Source: TMED69 sp036130055 (lineage in GTDB: Bacteria > Pseudomonadota > Gammaproteobacteria > Ga0077536). Taken from it: a stretch of DNA of 64,000 nt. Below, piece after piece: positions 46,982-57,686 of this stretch. The DNA lies in contig JAYYOR010000005.1 of assembly GCA_036130055.1 (NCBI GenBank), positions 1 to 64,000 on the forward strand, written 5' to 3'. The notes under the pieces were generated by a model. It had not been told where the DNA came from and did no database searches. It saw only the letters and a list, made by a program, of their open reading frames with translations. Numbering within the stretch: the first letter of the stretch is position 1; each line of letters opens with the position of its first letter. Made by a program: the position numbers and the translations under genes.

Positions 46982-48145
46982 ATGTTTAATCACATAAAAT
47001 CTTGCAGAAACATCTCCGATTTTCAACGATTGGCCAAAAAAAAACTACCAAATGCCATATTTCATTATATCGATGGAGCGGCCGAAGATGAAACCACTTA
47101 TCGTCGAAACACGAATGCGTTTGAGGAAGTCGATCTAGTACCTAATGTCCTTAGGGACGTTTCTAAAATAGATATGTCAGTAACTATAATGGGCCAAAAA
47201 CTAGAAATGCCACTGTTTTGCTCTCCTACAGCTTTACAAAGATTATTTCATTTTCAAGGTGAAGAGGCGGTTGCAGAAGCTGCCAGTCACTTTGGTACCA
47301 TGTTTGGGGTATCATCTCTCACTACCACCAGCCTTGATAAAATAAAGTCACTATCCACTAGTCCAAAAATATTTCAATTTTATTATCACAAAGACCAAGG
47401 GTTAAATCGCGCCATGATTGAAGCCGCAAAAGAGGCTGATTTTAATGTGCTAGCATTAACAGTAGATACCATTACAGGAGGCAATCGCGAACGAGACTTA
47501 AAGACCGGCTTCACTTCACCTCCTCGATTAACGCCAAAAACATTATTCAGTTTTATAACCCATCCCAGATGGACCGTAAACTACCTAACCCACGATAATT
47601 TCAGTCTTCCCCTATTAGAAAACTTCGTAAAAGAAGGGTCGAAAATATCGATTACAGTTGGAGAATATTTTTCGACCATGCTTGATCAATCTCTTGATTG
47701 GGATAAAGCATCGGAATTAAGAGAAATGTGGGGAGGACCCTTCTGTCTAAAGGGGATAATGAGTGCAGAAGATTCAAAAGCCGCCTTATCCATAGGCGCT
47801 TCTGGGATCATGGTTTCAAATCACGGCGGCCGGCAACTAGACGGGTCGCGGTCCCCTTTTGATCAGATTAGCGAAATAGCTGATGCGGTAGGCGATGAGA
47901 TTGATGTTATTTTAGACGGAGGGATACGCCGTGGAAGTCACGTTTTAAAGGCACTTGCTTCGGGCGCTAAAGCTTGCTCAGGCGGAAGAATGTACCTCTA
48001 TGCCCTTGCCGCGGGCGGTCAGGTGGGTGTTAAAAAAGCTCTAGGAATTATGAAAGAGGAAATTGCTCGAGACATGAAGCTAATGGGTATATCCAAGATA
48101 AACAAACTGGATAACACTATGATAAGAAGAAGAATTAAGAATTAG
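46982..48145 (+). CDS. FMN-dependent alpha-hydroxy-acid dehydrogenase (LldD-like)
   Basis: A 387-residue TIM-barrel flavoenzyme of the lactate dehydrogenase/glycolate oxidase family. N-terminal FHYIDGAAEDETTYRRN (about 21-37) binds substrate; FQFYYHKDQGLNR gives the conserved strand; Lys in FCLKGIMS contacts FMN N1/O2; VSNHGGRQLDGSRSP holds the catalytic His and substrate Arg; DGGIRRGSHVLKAL is the phosphate-binding loop. It oxidises an S-2-hydroxy acid to a 2-oxo acid. L-lactate is most likely but mandelate or glycolate are possible. It ends one base from the opposing pdxH stop. Confidence 0.9.
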   Translation: MFNHIKSCRNISDFQRLAKKKLPNAIFHYIDGAAEDETTYRRNTNAFEEVDLVPNVLRDVSKIDMSVTIMGQKLEMPLFCSPTALQRLFHFQGEEAVAEAASHFGTMFGVSSLTTTSLDKIKSLSTSPKIFQFYYHKDQGLNRAMIEAAKEADFNVLALTVDTITGGNRERDLKTGFTSPPRLTPKTLFSFITHPRWTVNYLTHDNFSLPLLENFVKEGSKISITVGEYFSTMLDQSLDWDKASELREMWGGPFCLKGIMSAEDSKAALSIGASGIMVSNHGGRQLDGSRSPFDQISEIADAVGDEIDVILDGGIRRGSHVLKALASGAKACSGGRMYLYALAAGGQVGVKKALGIMKEEIARDMKLMGISKINKLDNTMIRRRIKN

Positions 48146-48146
48146 A

Positions 48147-48731
48147 TTACGGGAATAACAAAGTCTCTGTCCAATTACCATCTGCAGTCAGCTCGTAAAA
48201 TTCCCTAAGATGAAGTCTGTAAGGCATATCCTGCCAAAATTCAAAGTTTTCCGGTTTTACCCGAAAGCCAGACCAATAATCTGGTCTGGGAATGTCGCTA
48301 TCTAAAAACTTCTTGGTTAGTAACTCAATTGATTCCCCCAAAGAAGTACGAGAATTTAATACCCTCGATTGATCTGATGCCCACGCTCCCAACTGCGAGC
48401 CACGGTCGCGTGTCGCAAAATACTCATCTGCGATCCTGCCGTCAATTTGATTCGCTTCACCTTGTATTCTCACTTGCCTCTTTAAAGACTTCCAATGAAA
48501 ACAGAGGGATACAAAAGGGTTCCCACCGAGTTGAATGCCTTTATTACTCTGAGTATTTGTGTAAAAAACAAATTCTTTTTTATGAAAACCTTTAAACAGA
48601 ACTATCCTTGAAGAAGGCCGTCCTAATCTATCAACGGTTGATAAAGTCATCGCGTTAGCATCTAATTCAAGCTCGGAAGCCTCTTTTAACCAATCATCAA
48701 ATCTATCAAAAGGGAAATTAAATTCTTCCAT
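48147..48731 (-). CDS. pdxH: pyridoxamine/pyridoxine 5'-phosphate oxidase
   Basis: Last step of pyridoxal phosphate synthesis. A 194-residue FMN protein (E. coli 218). It shows AMTLSTVDRLGRPSSRIVLFK (in parts, about 27-47), the FMN contacts YTNTQSNKGIQL, and the C-terminal signature WSGFRVKPENFEFWQ and RLHLREFY. The ATG is preceded by GGAGG, which lies within the last codons of purA one base away, so it is expressed with the purA operon. The short N-terminus is common. It is tail-to-tail with the lactate dehydrogenase-like gene, one base apart. Confidence 0.94.
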   Translation of the reverse strand: MEEFNFPFDRFDDWLKEASELELDANAMTLSTVDRLGRPSSRIVLFKGFHKKEFVFYTNTQSNKGIQLGGNPFVSLCFHWKSLKRQVRIQGEANQIDGRIADEYFATRDRGSQLGAWASDQSRVLNSRTSLGESIELLTKKFLDSDIPRPDYWSGFRVKPENFEFWQDMPYRLHLREFYELTADGNWTETLLFP

Positions 48732-48732
48732 T

Positions 48733-51253
<2,521 letters not shown>

Positions 51254-51272
51254 ATCTTAAATAGCCAATATT

Positions 51273-52139
51273 TTATTGTATTTGACCTGCTGGGTTACCG
51301 AAGAACTTAAAAAAGTCTGAATCGGGTTCCAATAATAAAACATCATTATTATTCCCAAAACTCGATTTATATGCATTCAGGCTTCTATAAAAATCATAAA
51401 ATTCCGAATTTTTATTATAAGCCTTTGCGTATATTTCCGACGATTTGGCATCACCCGCACCCCTCATCTCCTCGGCATCTTTATAGGCTGCAGCCGAGAT
51501 AACGATTCTCTGCCGGTCAGCATCAGCTCTAATTGTGATTGCCTCTTTTTCACCCCTTGCTCGGAATTCTCTGGCTACGCGAGCTCGCTCAGAACGCATT
51601 CGCTCGTATACATTAGCGCTAACTTCCACGGGTAAGTCAATTTTTTTCAGCCGTAAGTCTAAGATCTCCATACCCAAGTCAGCCGCTCTTTCGTTCGCAG
51701 TTTGAGTCACAACCTCCATTATTTTGCCACGTTCACCGCTTACTACTTCTTGTACTGTCCTTTTACCGAATTCACTTCTAAGACTATCATTTATTTTTTG
51801 ATAAACTAAAAGGCCGGCTCTTCGAATGTCTCCGTCTGTTGACTTATAAAATTGCTCAACATTCTGTATTCTCCACCTGGCAAAAGAATCAACTATCACA
51901 TCTTTTTTCTCTCCAGTTAAGAAACGCTGAGGCTCCGCGTCTAAAGTTTGTAAACGTTTATCGAATTTCTTGACGTTTTGAACACCAGGAATCAAAAAAT
52001 GTAGCCCAGGTTTGAAGTCAGAGCGCTCAATTTTTCCAATCTGAAACAGGATGGCTGATTGGTACTCGTACACTCTAAACGTTACGAGGTACAGTATTCC
52101 TAAAACAATTACTAAACCTAATGATATTTTTGTAAACAT
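51273..52139 (-). CDS. hflC: FtsH-protease modulator HflC
   Basis: An SPFH/prohibitin-domain membrane protein that with HflK forms a large cage around FtsH in the inner membrane. 288 residues. One N-terminal membrane helix (about 4-22) is followed by the SPFH domain (EYQSAILFQIGKIERSDFKPG). The coiled-coil region carries RSERARVAREFRARGEKEA in the middle and SEIYAKAYNKNSEFYDFYRS in the C-terminal third, both characteristic of HflC. It starts 22 bases after hflK. The C-terminus ends FFGNPAGQIQ, as usual. Confidence 0.95.
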   Translation of the reverse strand: MFTKISLGLVIVLGILYLVTFRVYEYQSAILFQIGKIERSDFKPGLHFLIPGVQNVKKFDKRLQTLDAEPQRFLTGEKKDVIVDSFARWRIQNVEQFYKSTDGDIRRAGLLVYQKINDSLRSEFGKRTVQEVVSGERGKIMEVVTQTANERAADLGMEILDLRLKKIDLPVEVSANVYERMRSERARVAREFRARGEKEAITIRADADRQRIVISAAAYKDAEEMRGAGDAKSSEIYAKAYNKNSEFYDFYRSLNAYKSSFGNNNDVLLLEPDSDFFKFFGNPAGQIQ

Positions 52140-52161
52140 TTGTCTTCTCTTTTTTTTACTT

Positions 52162-53304
52162 TTATCTGGTTTCTCTGTCTCTATCCCATCTTTGTACGGT
52201 GGTGTTAGAGTCGATCATTTGATTTGTTTCACTTGAGTTGGCGTTGCCAGATTCAAGTGATCTTTGATTACTTTTACCGCCACCGCGTTCTATTAACTTG
52301 TCGATTGGTAAATACATCAAGCTGGACCCACTTTCATTGTCTAAAATTACTTTATTCGTTTTCGACAAAACCGATTCAATTGCTTCGATGTACAATCTTT
52401 TTCGTGTCACCTCAGGAGCCTTGCTATATTCCTTATAGAGCTGGTCAAATCTGCTGGCTTCACCTTCGGCCTGCGCAATAACTTTATCGCGATAACCTTC
52501 TGCCTCGAGTCTGATCCTAGCTGCCTCACCAGCTGCTCGTTCCACAACTTCATTTCGATAGGCCTCAGCTTCGTTTATTTTCCGCTGCTCATCTTCTCTT
52601 GCTTTAATCGCGTCATCGAACGCCGCTTTGACTGCTTCTGGTGGTTTTGCTGGTTGCATGTTAACACTGGTAACCTCAATGCCAGACTCGTAAACATCCA
52701 AAACATCCTGTATTAACATCATCGCCTCTGTCGCTATTTGTGCTCTACCTTCTGTAATGACGTAAGTAAGTGTGCTTTGACCTATGATATCCCTAATTGC
52801 CGATTCTGTGACCCTTCGTACCGAAACATCTGGGTCTGCGATTTTAAATAGATAATCTGTAGCCTCTTTAATTCTGTATTGCACAGCTAACTCAACTTCA
52901 ACGATATTCTCATCTCCCGTAAGCATTGATGATTGAGACGTGATGGTTTGAATGCGCTCTACATTTACTTTAATAACTTCTTCTATCGGCCTGGGTAATC
53001 TAATATGCGGACCTGGCTGCAATGTAGAGACATACTCTCCAAACCTCATTACTACACCTCTCTCCGCTGGGTCGATCCTGTAAACCATCTCATATCCAAG
53101 AATGAGCGCAAAAAGTACACCTGCCACAATTAGAAGTGGGGTTTTTGGTTCATCGTTTCCTTTTTTTGAACCCCCACCCCCACTAAATATCTTTCCGATA
53201 CCTTCTTGCATTTTCTTTACCACCTCATCTAAGTCTGGCGGCCCCTGGTTGCCTGGTCGATTGCCCCAAGGATCTTTATCTTTGTTATCTGGATTCCATG
53301 ACAT
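52162..53304 (-). CDS. hflK: FtsH-protease modulator HflK
   Basis: Partner of HflC. 380 residues. The N-terminus MSWNPDNKDKDPWGNRPG with a Gly/Ser-rich stretch (SGGGGSKKG) is typical of HflK and cytosolic. One membrane helix lies at about 54-70. The SPFH domain has RIDPAERGVVMRFGEYV and GPHIRLPRPIEEVIKVNV; the coiled coil carries GEAARIRLEAEGYRDKVIA. The C-terminal 45 residues are low-complexity (Ser, Asn, Gly) and end in a basic DRDRETR. It lies 42 bases after hflX. Confidence 0.95.
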   Translation of the reverse strand: MSWNPDNKDKDPWGNRPGNQGPPDLDEVVKKMQEGIGKIFSGGGGSKKGNDEPKTPLLIVAGVLFALILGYEMVYRIDPAERGVVMRFGEYVSTLQPGPHIRLPRPIEEVIKVNVERIQTITSQSSMLTGDENIVEVELAVQYRIKEATDYLFKIADPDVSVRRVTESAIRDIIGQSTLTYVITEGRAQIATEAMMLIQDVLDVYESGIEVTSVNMQPAKPPEAVKAAFDDAIKAREDEQRKINEAEAYRNEVVERAAGEAARIRLEAEGYRDKVIAQAEGEASRFDQLYKEYSKAPEVTRKRLYIEAIESVLSKTNKVILDNESGSSLMYLPIDKLIERGGGKSNQRSLESGNANSSETNQMIDSNTTVQRWDRDRETR

Positions 53305-53346
53305 TATTTTTATTCCCGTTTTTAATTTTATTCATTGCTTATCCAA

Positions 53347-54642
53347 TCAAATACTTCTAGCAGCTAACTCTTGATCTGGGTTGTGCCCATCAGTAGGCAA
53401 CAATTCGTAACTATCTTTATATTTTAACACCAAATCCCTCTCAAACCGGTCAACCTCTAATTCAAGTATGATATCGCCAGTTCTGTCTACCACCTCAGCC
53501 AATACAAGCCCTCGATCATAAAATAAAGCTCTTAGACGTCCAACTGATTGGGATAGTTTAACAGTGATACGGTTCTTTGCACCATAAAGATTTTCTTCTA
53601 TTATACGTTTTAATAAACTTATTCCTTGTTTATTGATGGCTGAAACCTCTACAGAATCAATTAGCTTGTTACCAATCGATTTATTTTTTTGCTTCAAACC
53701 CTCGAGCAGGTCAGATTTATTGTATACCATTACGGTAGGCACATTACCCGCTCCTATCATCCGAAGAATTTTGTTCACCACGTCAATTCGCTCATATAAT
53801 TCCGGATGAGCGGCATCTACAACGTGCAATATCAATTGTGATTTGATAGTTTCCTCCAGGGTTGCGCCAAATGCGGCAATAAGTGTCGGTGGTAAATTTT
53901 CTATAAAGCCAACTGTATCCGTCAACAAAATTCGCTTATCTCTACCCACCTCCATTGCCCTAGTTGTTGGATCCAAGGTGGCAAACATAAGATCCCTCGC
54001 CTCGATGTCACTTTTTGTTAAAACATTAAATAAACTTGATTTTCCCGCGTTTGTATAACCGACTAAGGCAACAGTTGGTCTTCCTCTTTTCTTCCTAAGA
54101 CCGCCTGCTAATCTTCTCCTTGATTTAATCTTTTTGAGACGGGTAGATAGTTGCTTGATTCGGACACCAAGCAACCGTCTGTCAGTTTCCAATTGTGTCT
54201 CACCTGGACCTCTGAGTCCTAAGCCGCCTCTTTGCCTCTCTAGATGGGTCCACTCTCGAGTAAGCTTGCTTTTCAAATAATCTAATTGAGCTAACTCGAC
54301 TTGTACGCGACCTTCAAATGAGCGAGCTCTCTGCGCAAAAATATTTAAAATAAGCCCGGTCCTATCAATTAATTGGCAACAGAGCTTTCGCTGTATATTT
54401 CGGTGTTGACTTGAAGATATATCTCTATTGACGACTACAAACGAAGTGTTATTGACGGAAACTAAATCTTTAAGCTCGTCAAGCTTTCCGGACCTCACAT
54501 ATGATTTTGGATCAAATTTATCCAAAATTGCTGAACATGAAAATTTTATTTCTAAATTTGCACTTCGAATTAGCTCATAAAATTCGCTGGGATCATAGTA
54601 GCTCCCCTTAAGAGAGACAATAAGTACGCCTACTTCGTTCAA
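53347..54642 (-). CDS. hflX: ribosome-associated GTPase HflX
   Basis: A 431-residue GTPase that splits stalled or heat-damaged ribosomes. The N-terminal HflX domain includes KFDPKSYVRSGKLDEL and QLIDRTGLILNIFAQRA. The linker RQRGGLGLRGPGETQLETDR is a family hallmark (about 138-157). The G domain starts with VALVGYTNAGKSSLFN (G1), DPTTRAM (G2), TDTVGFI (G3) and YNKSDL (G4). The start appears to be TTG at 54642; no better ATG is upstream. It sits between hfq and hflK in the conserved gammaproteobacterial order. Confidence 0.95.
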   Translation of the reverse strand: MNEVGVLIVSLKGSYYDPSEFYELIRSANLEIKFSCSAILDKFDPKSYVRSGKLDELKDLVSVNNTSFVVVNRDISSSQHRNIQRKLCCQLIDRTGLILNIFAQRARSFEGRVQVELAQLDYLKSKLTREWTHLERQRGGLGLRGPGETQLETDRRLLGVRIKQLSTRLKKIKSRRRLAGGLRKKRGRPTVALVGYTNAGKSSLFNVLTKSDIEARDLMFATLDPTTRAMEVGRDKRILLTDTVGFIENLPPTLIAAFGATLEETIKSQLILHVVDAAHPELYERIDVVNKILRMIGAGNVPTVMVYNKSDLLEGLKQKNKSIGNKLIDSVEVSAINKQGISLLKRIIEENLYGAKNRITVKLSQSVGRLRALFYDRGLVLAEVVDRTGDIILELEVDRFERDLVLKYKDSYELLPTDGHNPDQELAARSI

Positions 54643-54702
54643 TTTTTATTACCAATCATAAGATATGAGTTTTGATAATTGGAGTCAGATGAAAAGAGAG
54701 GA

Positions 54703-54936
54703 TTAGTCAACGGGGTGTTGCTCAATCTTTACGTTCGTACTCGGCACAACAGTAGAAATAGCGTGCTTATATACCATCTGATAGACAGAACTCTTCAACA
54801 CAATCACAAATTGGTCAAACGAATCAACTGTACCCTGAAGCTTTATGCCATTTACTAAAAATATCGAAACCGGGATCTGCTCTTTCCTTAATGTGTTTAA
54901 AAATGGCTCTTGCAAGGATTGATTTCTACTGCTCAT
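54703..54936 (-). CDS. hfq: RNA chaperone Hfq
   Basis: A 77-residue Sm-like hexameric chaperone for small-RNA regulation. Sm1 includes [19 protein letters not shown] with the proximal-face Gln-Asp-like contacts altered to SLQEPFLN at the start (Gln8). Sm2 is VYKHAIST with the diagnostic Tyr-Lys-His. The C-terminal tail is short (about 10 residues), unlike the 102-residue E. coli protein. It lies 60 bases before hflX and 36 after miaA, the conserved order. Confidence 0.97.
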   Translation of the reverse strand: MSSRNQSLQEPFLNTLRKEQIPVSIFLVNGIKLQGTVDSFDQFVIVLKSSVYQMVYKHAISTVVPSTNVKIEQHPVD

Positions 54937-54972
54937 TTTTTTAAAAACCAGCGTTCAATTGCCTGTTCTCGT

Positions 54973-55908
54973 TTAATTTTTATTCTCATAGCGACTCAAT
55001 TCTACCATTATTTTTGCTAAAGCATCATCAATACCATCACTTTCTACCCAAATAACATTCCTTTCCTTCTTAAACCAAGTCATTTGGCGTTTTGCTAGTT
55101 GCTTTGATTCTTTAATCGCCTGTGCTCTCATTTCAGAAAAACTAAGAGCCCCCATCAGATATAAGATTACTTGACGGTAGCCGACGGTATTGAGCCCGGG
55201 AGAATGAATGTTAACCGGGTTTCTTTGGAGCAAGAGCTTAACCTCGTTTATCAAGCCAAACTCGAGCATATTGTCAAACCTTTTTGCGAGTCTATCGTGA
55301 TGCAAATTTTTATTAGGCTCGTGTATAACAATTTTCAAAGGATTCTTTACTAATGGAACTTTACTTTCTTTGGAATGAAATGAAGAAAGTGGCTTCCCTG
55401 TTGCTTCGTACACTTCCAGGCCTCTTATAATTCTCTGCCTATCATGGGGATGCAGATTCGATGCCAGCTGAGGGTCTATATTTACTAATTTTGCATATAA
55501 GGTAGCCAAACCCATATTGTCCAATTCTTTTTCAACTTTTTCCCTAAATGATTTATCAACTTTTGGAACCGATGAAAGCCCTTCCTCAATGGCTCGAAAA
55601 TAAAGACCTGTGCCACCAACAAAAAATGGGAGGCGACCTACATTAGATTTTTCTTTCAAAACAGAGCCGCAGTCCCTATAAAATCGTGCGACAGAATACC
55701 TCTCAGCTAAACTAATTTTTCCCGACAAGAAATAATCTATTCCTATTTTTTCAAAGGGTGTGGGCAATGCACTACCAATTCGTAAATTCTTATAAATTTG
55801 AACTGAATCGACATTAATCACAAAAAAACAATTAGTCGTCCTCAATCTACTTAATAACTTTGTCTTGCCTACTCCTGTTGGGCCCATAATAAAAATTGCG
55901 TCGTACAT
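54973..55908 (-). CDS. miaA: tRNA dimethylallyltransferase
   Basis: Adds a dimethylallyl group to A37 of tRNAs reading UNN codons. 311 residues (E. coli 316). P-loop GPTGVGKT at 9-16; the substrate-binding DSVQIYKNLRIGSALP follows (Asp-Ser-x-Gln), then FVGGTGLYFRAIEEGL and the zone HPHDRQRIIRGLEVYEATGK. The C-terminal KRQMTWFKKE is typical. It begins 10 bases after amiC. In most Gammaproteobacteria mutL lies between amiB/C and miaA; here it is absent. Confidence 0.96.
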   Translation of the reverse strand: MYDAIFIMGPTGVGKTKLLSRLRTTNCFFVINVDSVQIYKNLRIGSALPTPFEKIGIDYFLSGKISLAERYSVARFYRDCGSVLKEKSNVGRLPFFVGGTGLYFRAIEEGLSSVPKVDKSFREKVEKELDNMGLATLYAKLVNIDPQLASNLHPHDRQRIIRGLEVYEATGKPLSSFHSKESKVPLVKNPLKIVIHEPNKNLHHDRLAKRFDNMLEFGLINEVKLLLQRNPVNIHSPGLNTVGYRQVILYLMGALSFSEMRAQAIKESKQLAKRQMTWFKKERNVIWVESDGIDDALAKIMVELSRYENKN

Positions 55909-55918
55909 AAAAGTACTC

Positions 55919-57199
55919 TCAGTTAAGAGGCGGAATTTTCAATAATTCGCCCTCTTTTATTTTGTCTCCACTCAGACCGTTGACACGTTTTAATTCTTTT
56001 ACAGCAATCCCAAATTTTAACGCTATCGCTGAAAGTGTGTCACCGTAGGTCACACGATAATCACCTAGATAACTTTTATTAGAATGCTCTAGTCCGAAAT
56101 AATCGCAAACACCTCGATAAATCCAATGGGCGATTTGCCTTTGAGCTTTAGGCTCACTAAGTCTTTTTTCTTCAACAGGGTTAGAAATGAACGCGGTTTC
56201 AATAAGAACTGATGGGATATCTAAAGCTTTCAAAACCATAAAACCCGCATATTGGACCATCGGCTGATGAACTGGACCAAAATTTCTTAACTGTTTTATT
56301 ATTTTACCTGCCACCTTAACACTTTCTTCAATAGTGGCTCTTTGCGAAAGATCAACCAATGTTTCCCATAAATCTTCATCCTTCTTTTCTCTTTTAATGT
56401 CGCCAATAAAATCGCTTTCATTCGATTTTTTTGCCAGCATCCGCGCTAACTCGCTACTCGCACCACTCTGAGAGAGAACATATACCGATGAACCTCGAGC
56501 CGATTGATTGTCAATTGCATCCGCGTGGATTGACAAAAACAAGTCTGCATTAGAGTCCCGAGCGATTTTGACCCTTTGTCGTAAACGAATCTTATTGTCA
56601 TCGCGTCGGGAGAGAATTGCGCGCATCTGAGGATGGCTATCAATAAAATTAGCTAAATATACTGAAACATTCAGGGTAATGTGCTTTTCCAAGACACCTG
56701 TTGGGCCAACCGCGCCGCTATCTTTACCCCCATGACCCGCATCTACAACAACCGCAAATTTTTTTTCAATATTTTTCTGGCTATTCCTAATCGTTTTACC
56801 ATCCTCTATCTTTTTAATTATAAATGTAATTTGCGGTGCATCCTCTGAAGTATTTTCATTCAAAGTTAGCTGAGACGGATCAATAGTTAGCTCAACCACA
56901 AGGCGCAACACGTTATCGTTCCGAAAACCATACCTAAGGTTCCGTACGAGTCCATTTGTAGATGCCGGGATTAAGCTAGGTTCAAAGTTACCATTAGTTT
57001 TAACATCTAAAACCAATCGCGAAGGTTCGCTCAAAAAAAAAGATGAAATAAATATAGGTTCATTACTCTTAACCTTAATTGCAGAAGAAGACTGTCGATT
57101 ATCAATTTCGATCGACAAGGAAGCTTTTGCAATCAAAGGGGAAAATTGGGCTAATAGATAGACGGTAACGAATACCAATTCGTGTTTATATCTAATAAT
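55919..57199 (-). CDS. amiC: N-acetylmuramoyl-L-alanine amidase with AMIN and LysM domains
   Basis: A periplasmic zinc amidase that cuts the peptide from MurNAc during daughter-cell separation. After a signal peptide comes an AMIN domain (about 25-130), then the Amidase_3 domain beginning VVVDAGHGGKDSGAVGP (zinc His) with LSIHADAI and VLIETAFISNP. A C-terminal LysM domain (YRVTYGDTLSAIALKFG) gives AmiB-like architecture; either name could apply. A GGGAGG ribosome site lies 8 bases before an ATT codon at 57199, which would add the basic start IIRYKHE; a TTG at 57178 is the only ordinary start. An ATT start is therefore likely but unproven. Confidence 0.9.
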   Translation of the reverse strand: MIRYKHELVFVTVYLLAQFSPLIAKASLSIEIDNRQSSSAIKVKSNEPIFISSFFLSEPSRLVLDVKTNGNFEPSLIPASTNGLVRNLRYGFRNDNVLRLVVELTIDPSQLTLNENTSEDAPQITFIIKKIEDGKTIRNSQKNIEKKFAVVVDAGHGGKDSGAVGPTGVLEKHITLNVSVYLANFIDSHPQMRAILSRRDDNKIRLRQRVKIARDSNADLFLSIHADAIDNQSARGSSVYVLSQSGASSELARMLAKKSNESDFIGDIKREKKDEDLWETLVDLSQRATIEESVKVAGKIIKQLRNFGPVHQPMVQYAGFMVLKALDIPSVLIETAFISNPVEEKRLSEPKAQRQIAHWIYRGVCDYFGLEHSNKSYLGDYRVTYGDTLSAIALKFGIAVKELKRVNGLSGDKIKEGELLKIPPLN

Positions 57200-57220
57200 T
57201 CTAAATACCTCCCGTTTGAG

Positions 57221-57673
57221 TTAAAATCTTAGATTACTAAGAAGCTCTTTTCCTTGCTGTGTGAACACAGTAAAAATAGCTTCGCGTCCGGATTCGAGTA
57301 CATCGAATGTTACATTAATATCGACCTTTGAAACGAAATTTAAATCAAACTTAGGCCATTCTACTAAATAAGTAGTTTGTGCTTTCGAACTCAGATCCAG
57401 TCCAAAATAATTTAACTCCCTTACGTCCTCTACTCGGAACAAATCGAGATGAAATAGATCAAACGATTCAAATTCATAATACTCAATTAATGTAAAGGTC
57501 GGGCTTTTAACGTGGCCGTCGTACCCTAATGAGCGAAGAAAACCTCTAACGAAAGTAGTTTTCCCAGCCCCAATTTGACCCTCTAAAGTAACGGTTAGAC
57601 CAGGTTGATGGAGGTTCCCTATTTTATTTCCAAGCGCCTCTGTTTCCATTTCATCTTTTACAATTATCTTCAT
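57221..57673 (-). CDS. tsaE: tRNA threonylcarbamoyladenosine biosynthesis ATPase TsaE
   Basis: TsaE works with TsaB, TsaD and TsaC to make t6A37 in ANN-decoding tRNAs. The ATG at 57673 gives 150 residues starting MKIIVKDEMETEALG, which fits the family; TTG and GTG codons further up overlap the nnr stop and are less likely. Walker A is GQIGAGKTTFVRG, the conserved SPTFTLIEYYE follows, then FHLDLFRVED (Walker B-like) and TYLVEWPK. It is in the conserved nnr-tsaE-amiC order, with 21 bases to amiC. Confidence 0.95.
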   Translation of the reverse strand: MKIIVKDEMETEALGNKIGNLHQPGLTVTLEGQIGAGKTTFVRGFLRSLGYDGHVKSPTFTLIEYYEFESFDLFHLDLFRVEDVRELNYFGLDLSSKAQTTYLVEWPKFDLNFVSKVDINVTFDVLESGREAIFTVFTQQGKELLSNLRF

Positions 57674-57686
57674 CTCATTAGACACT

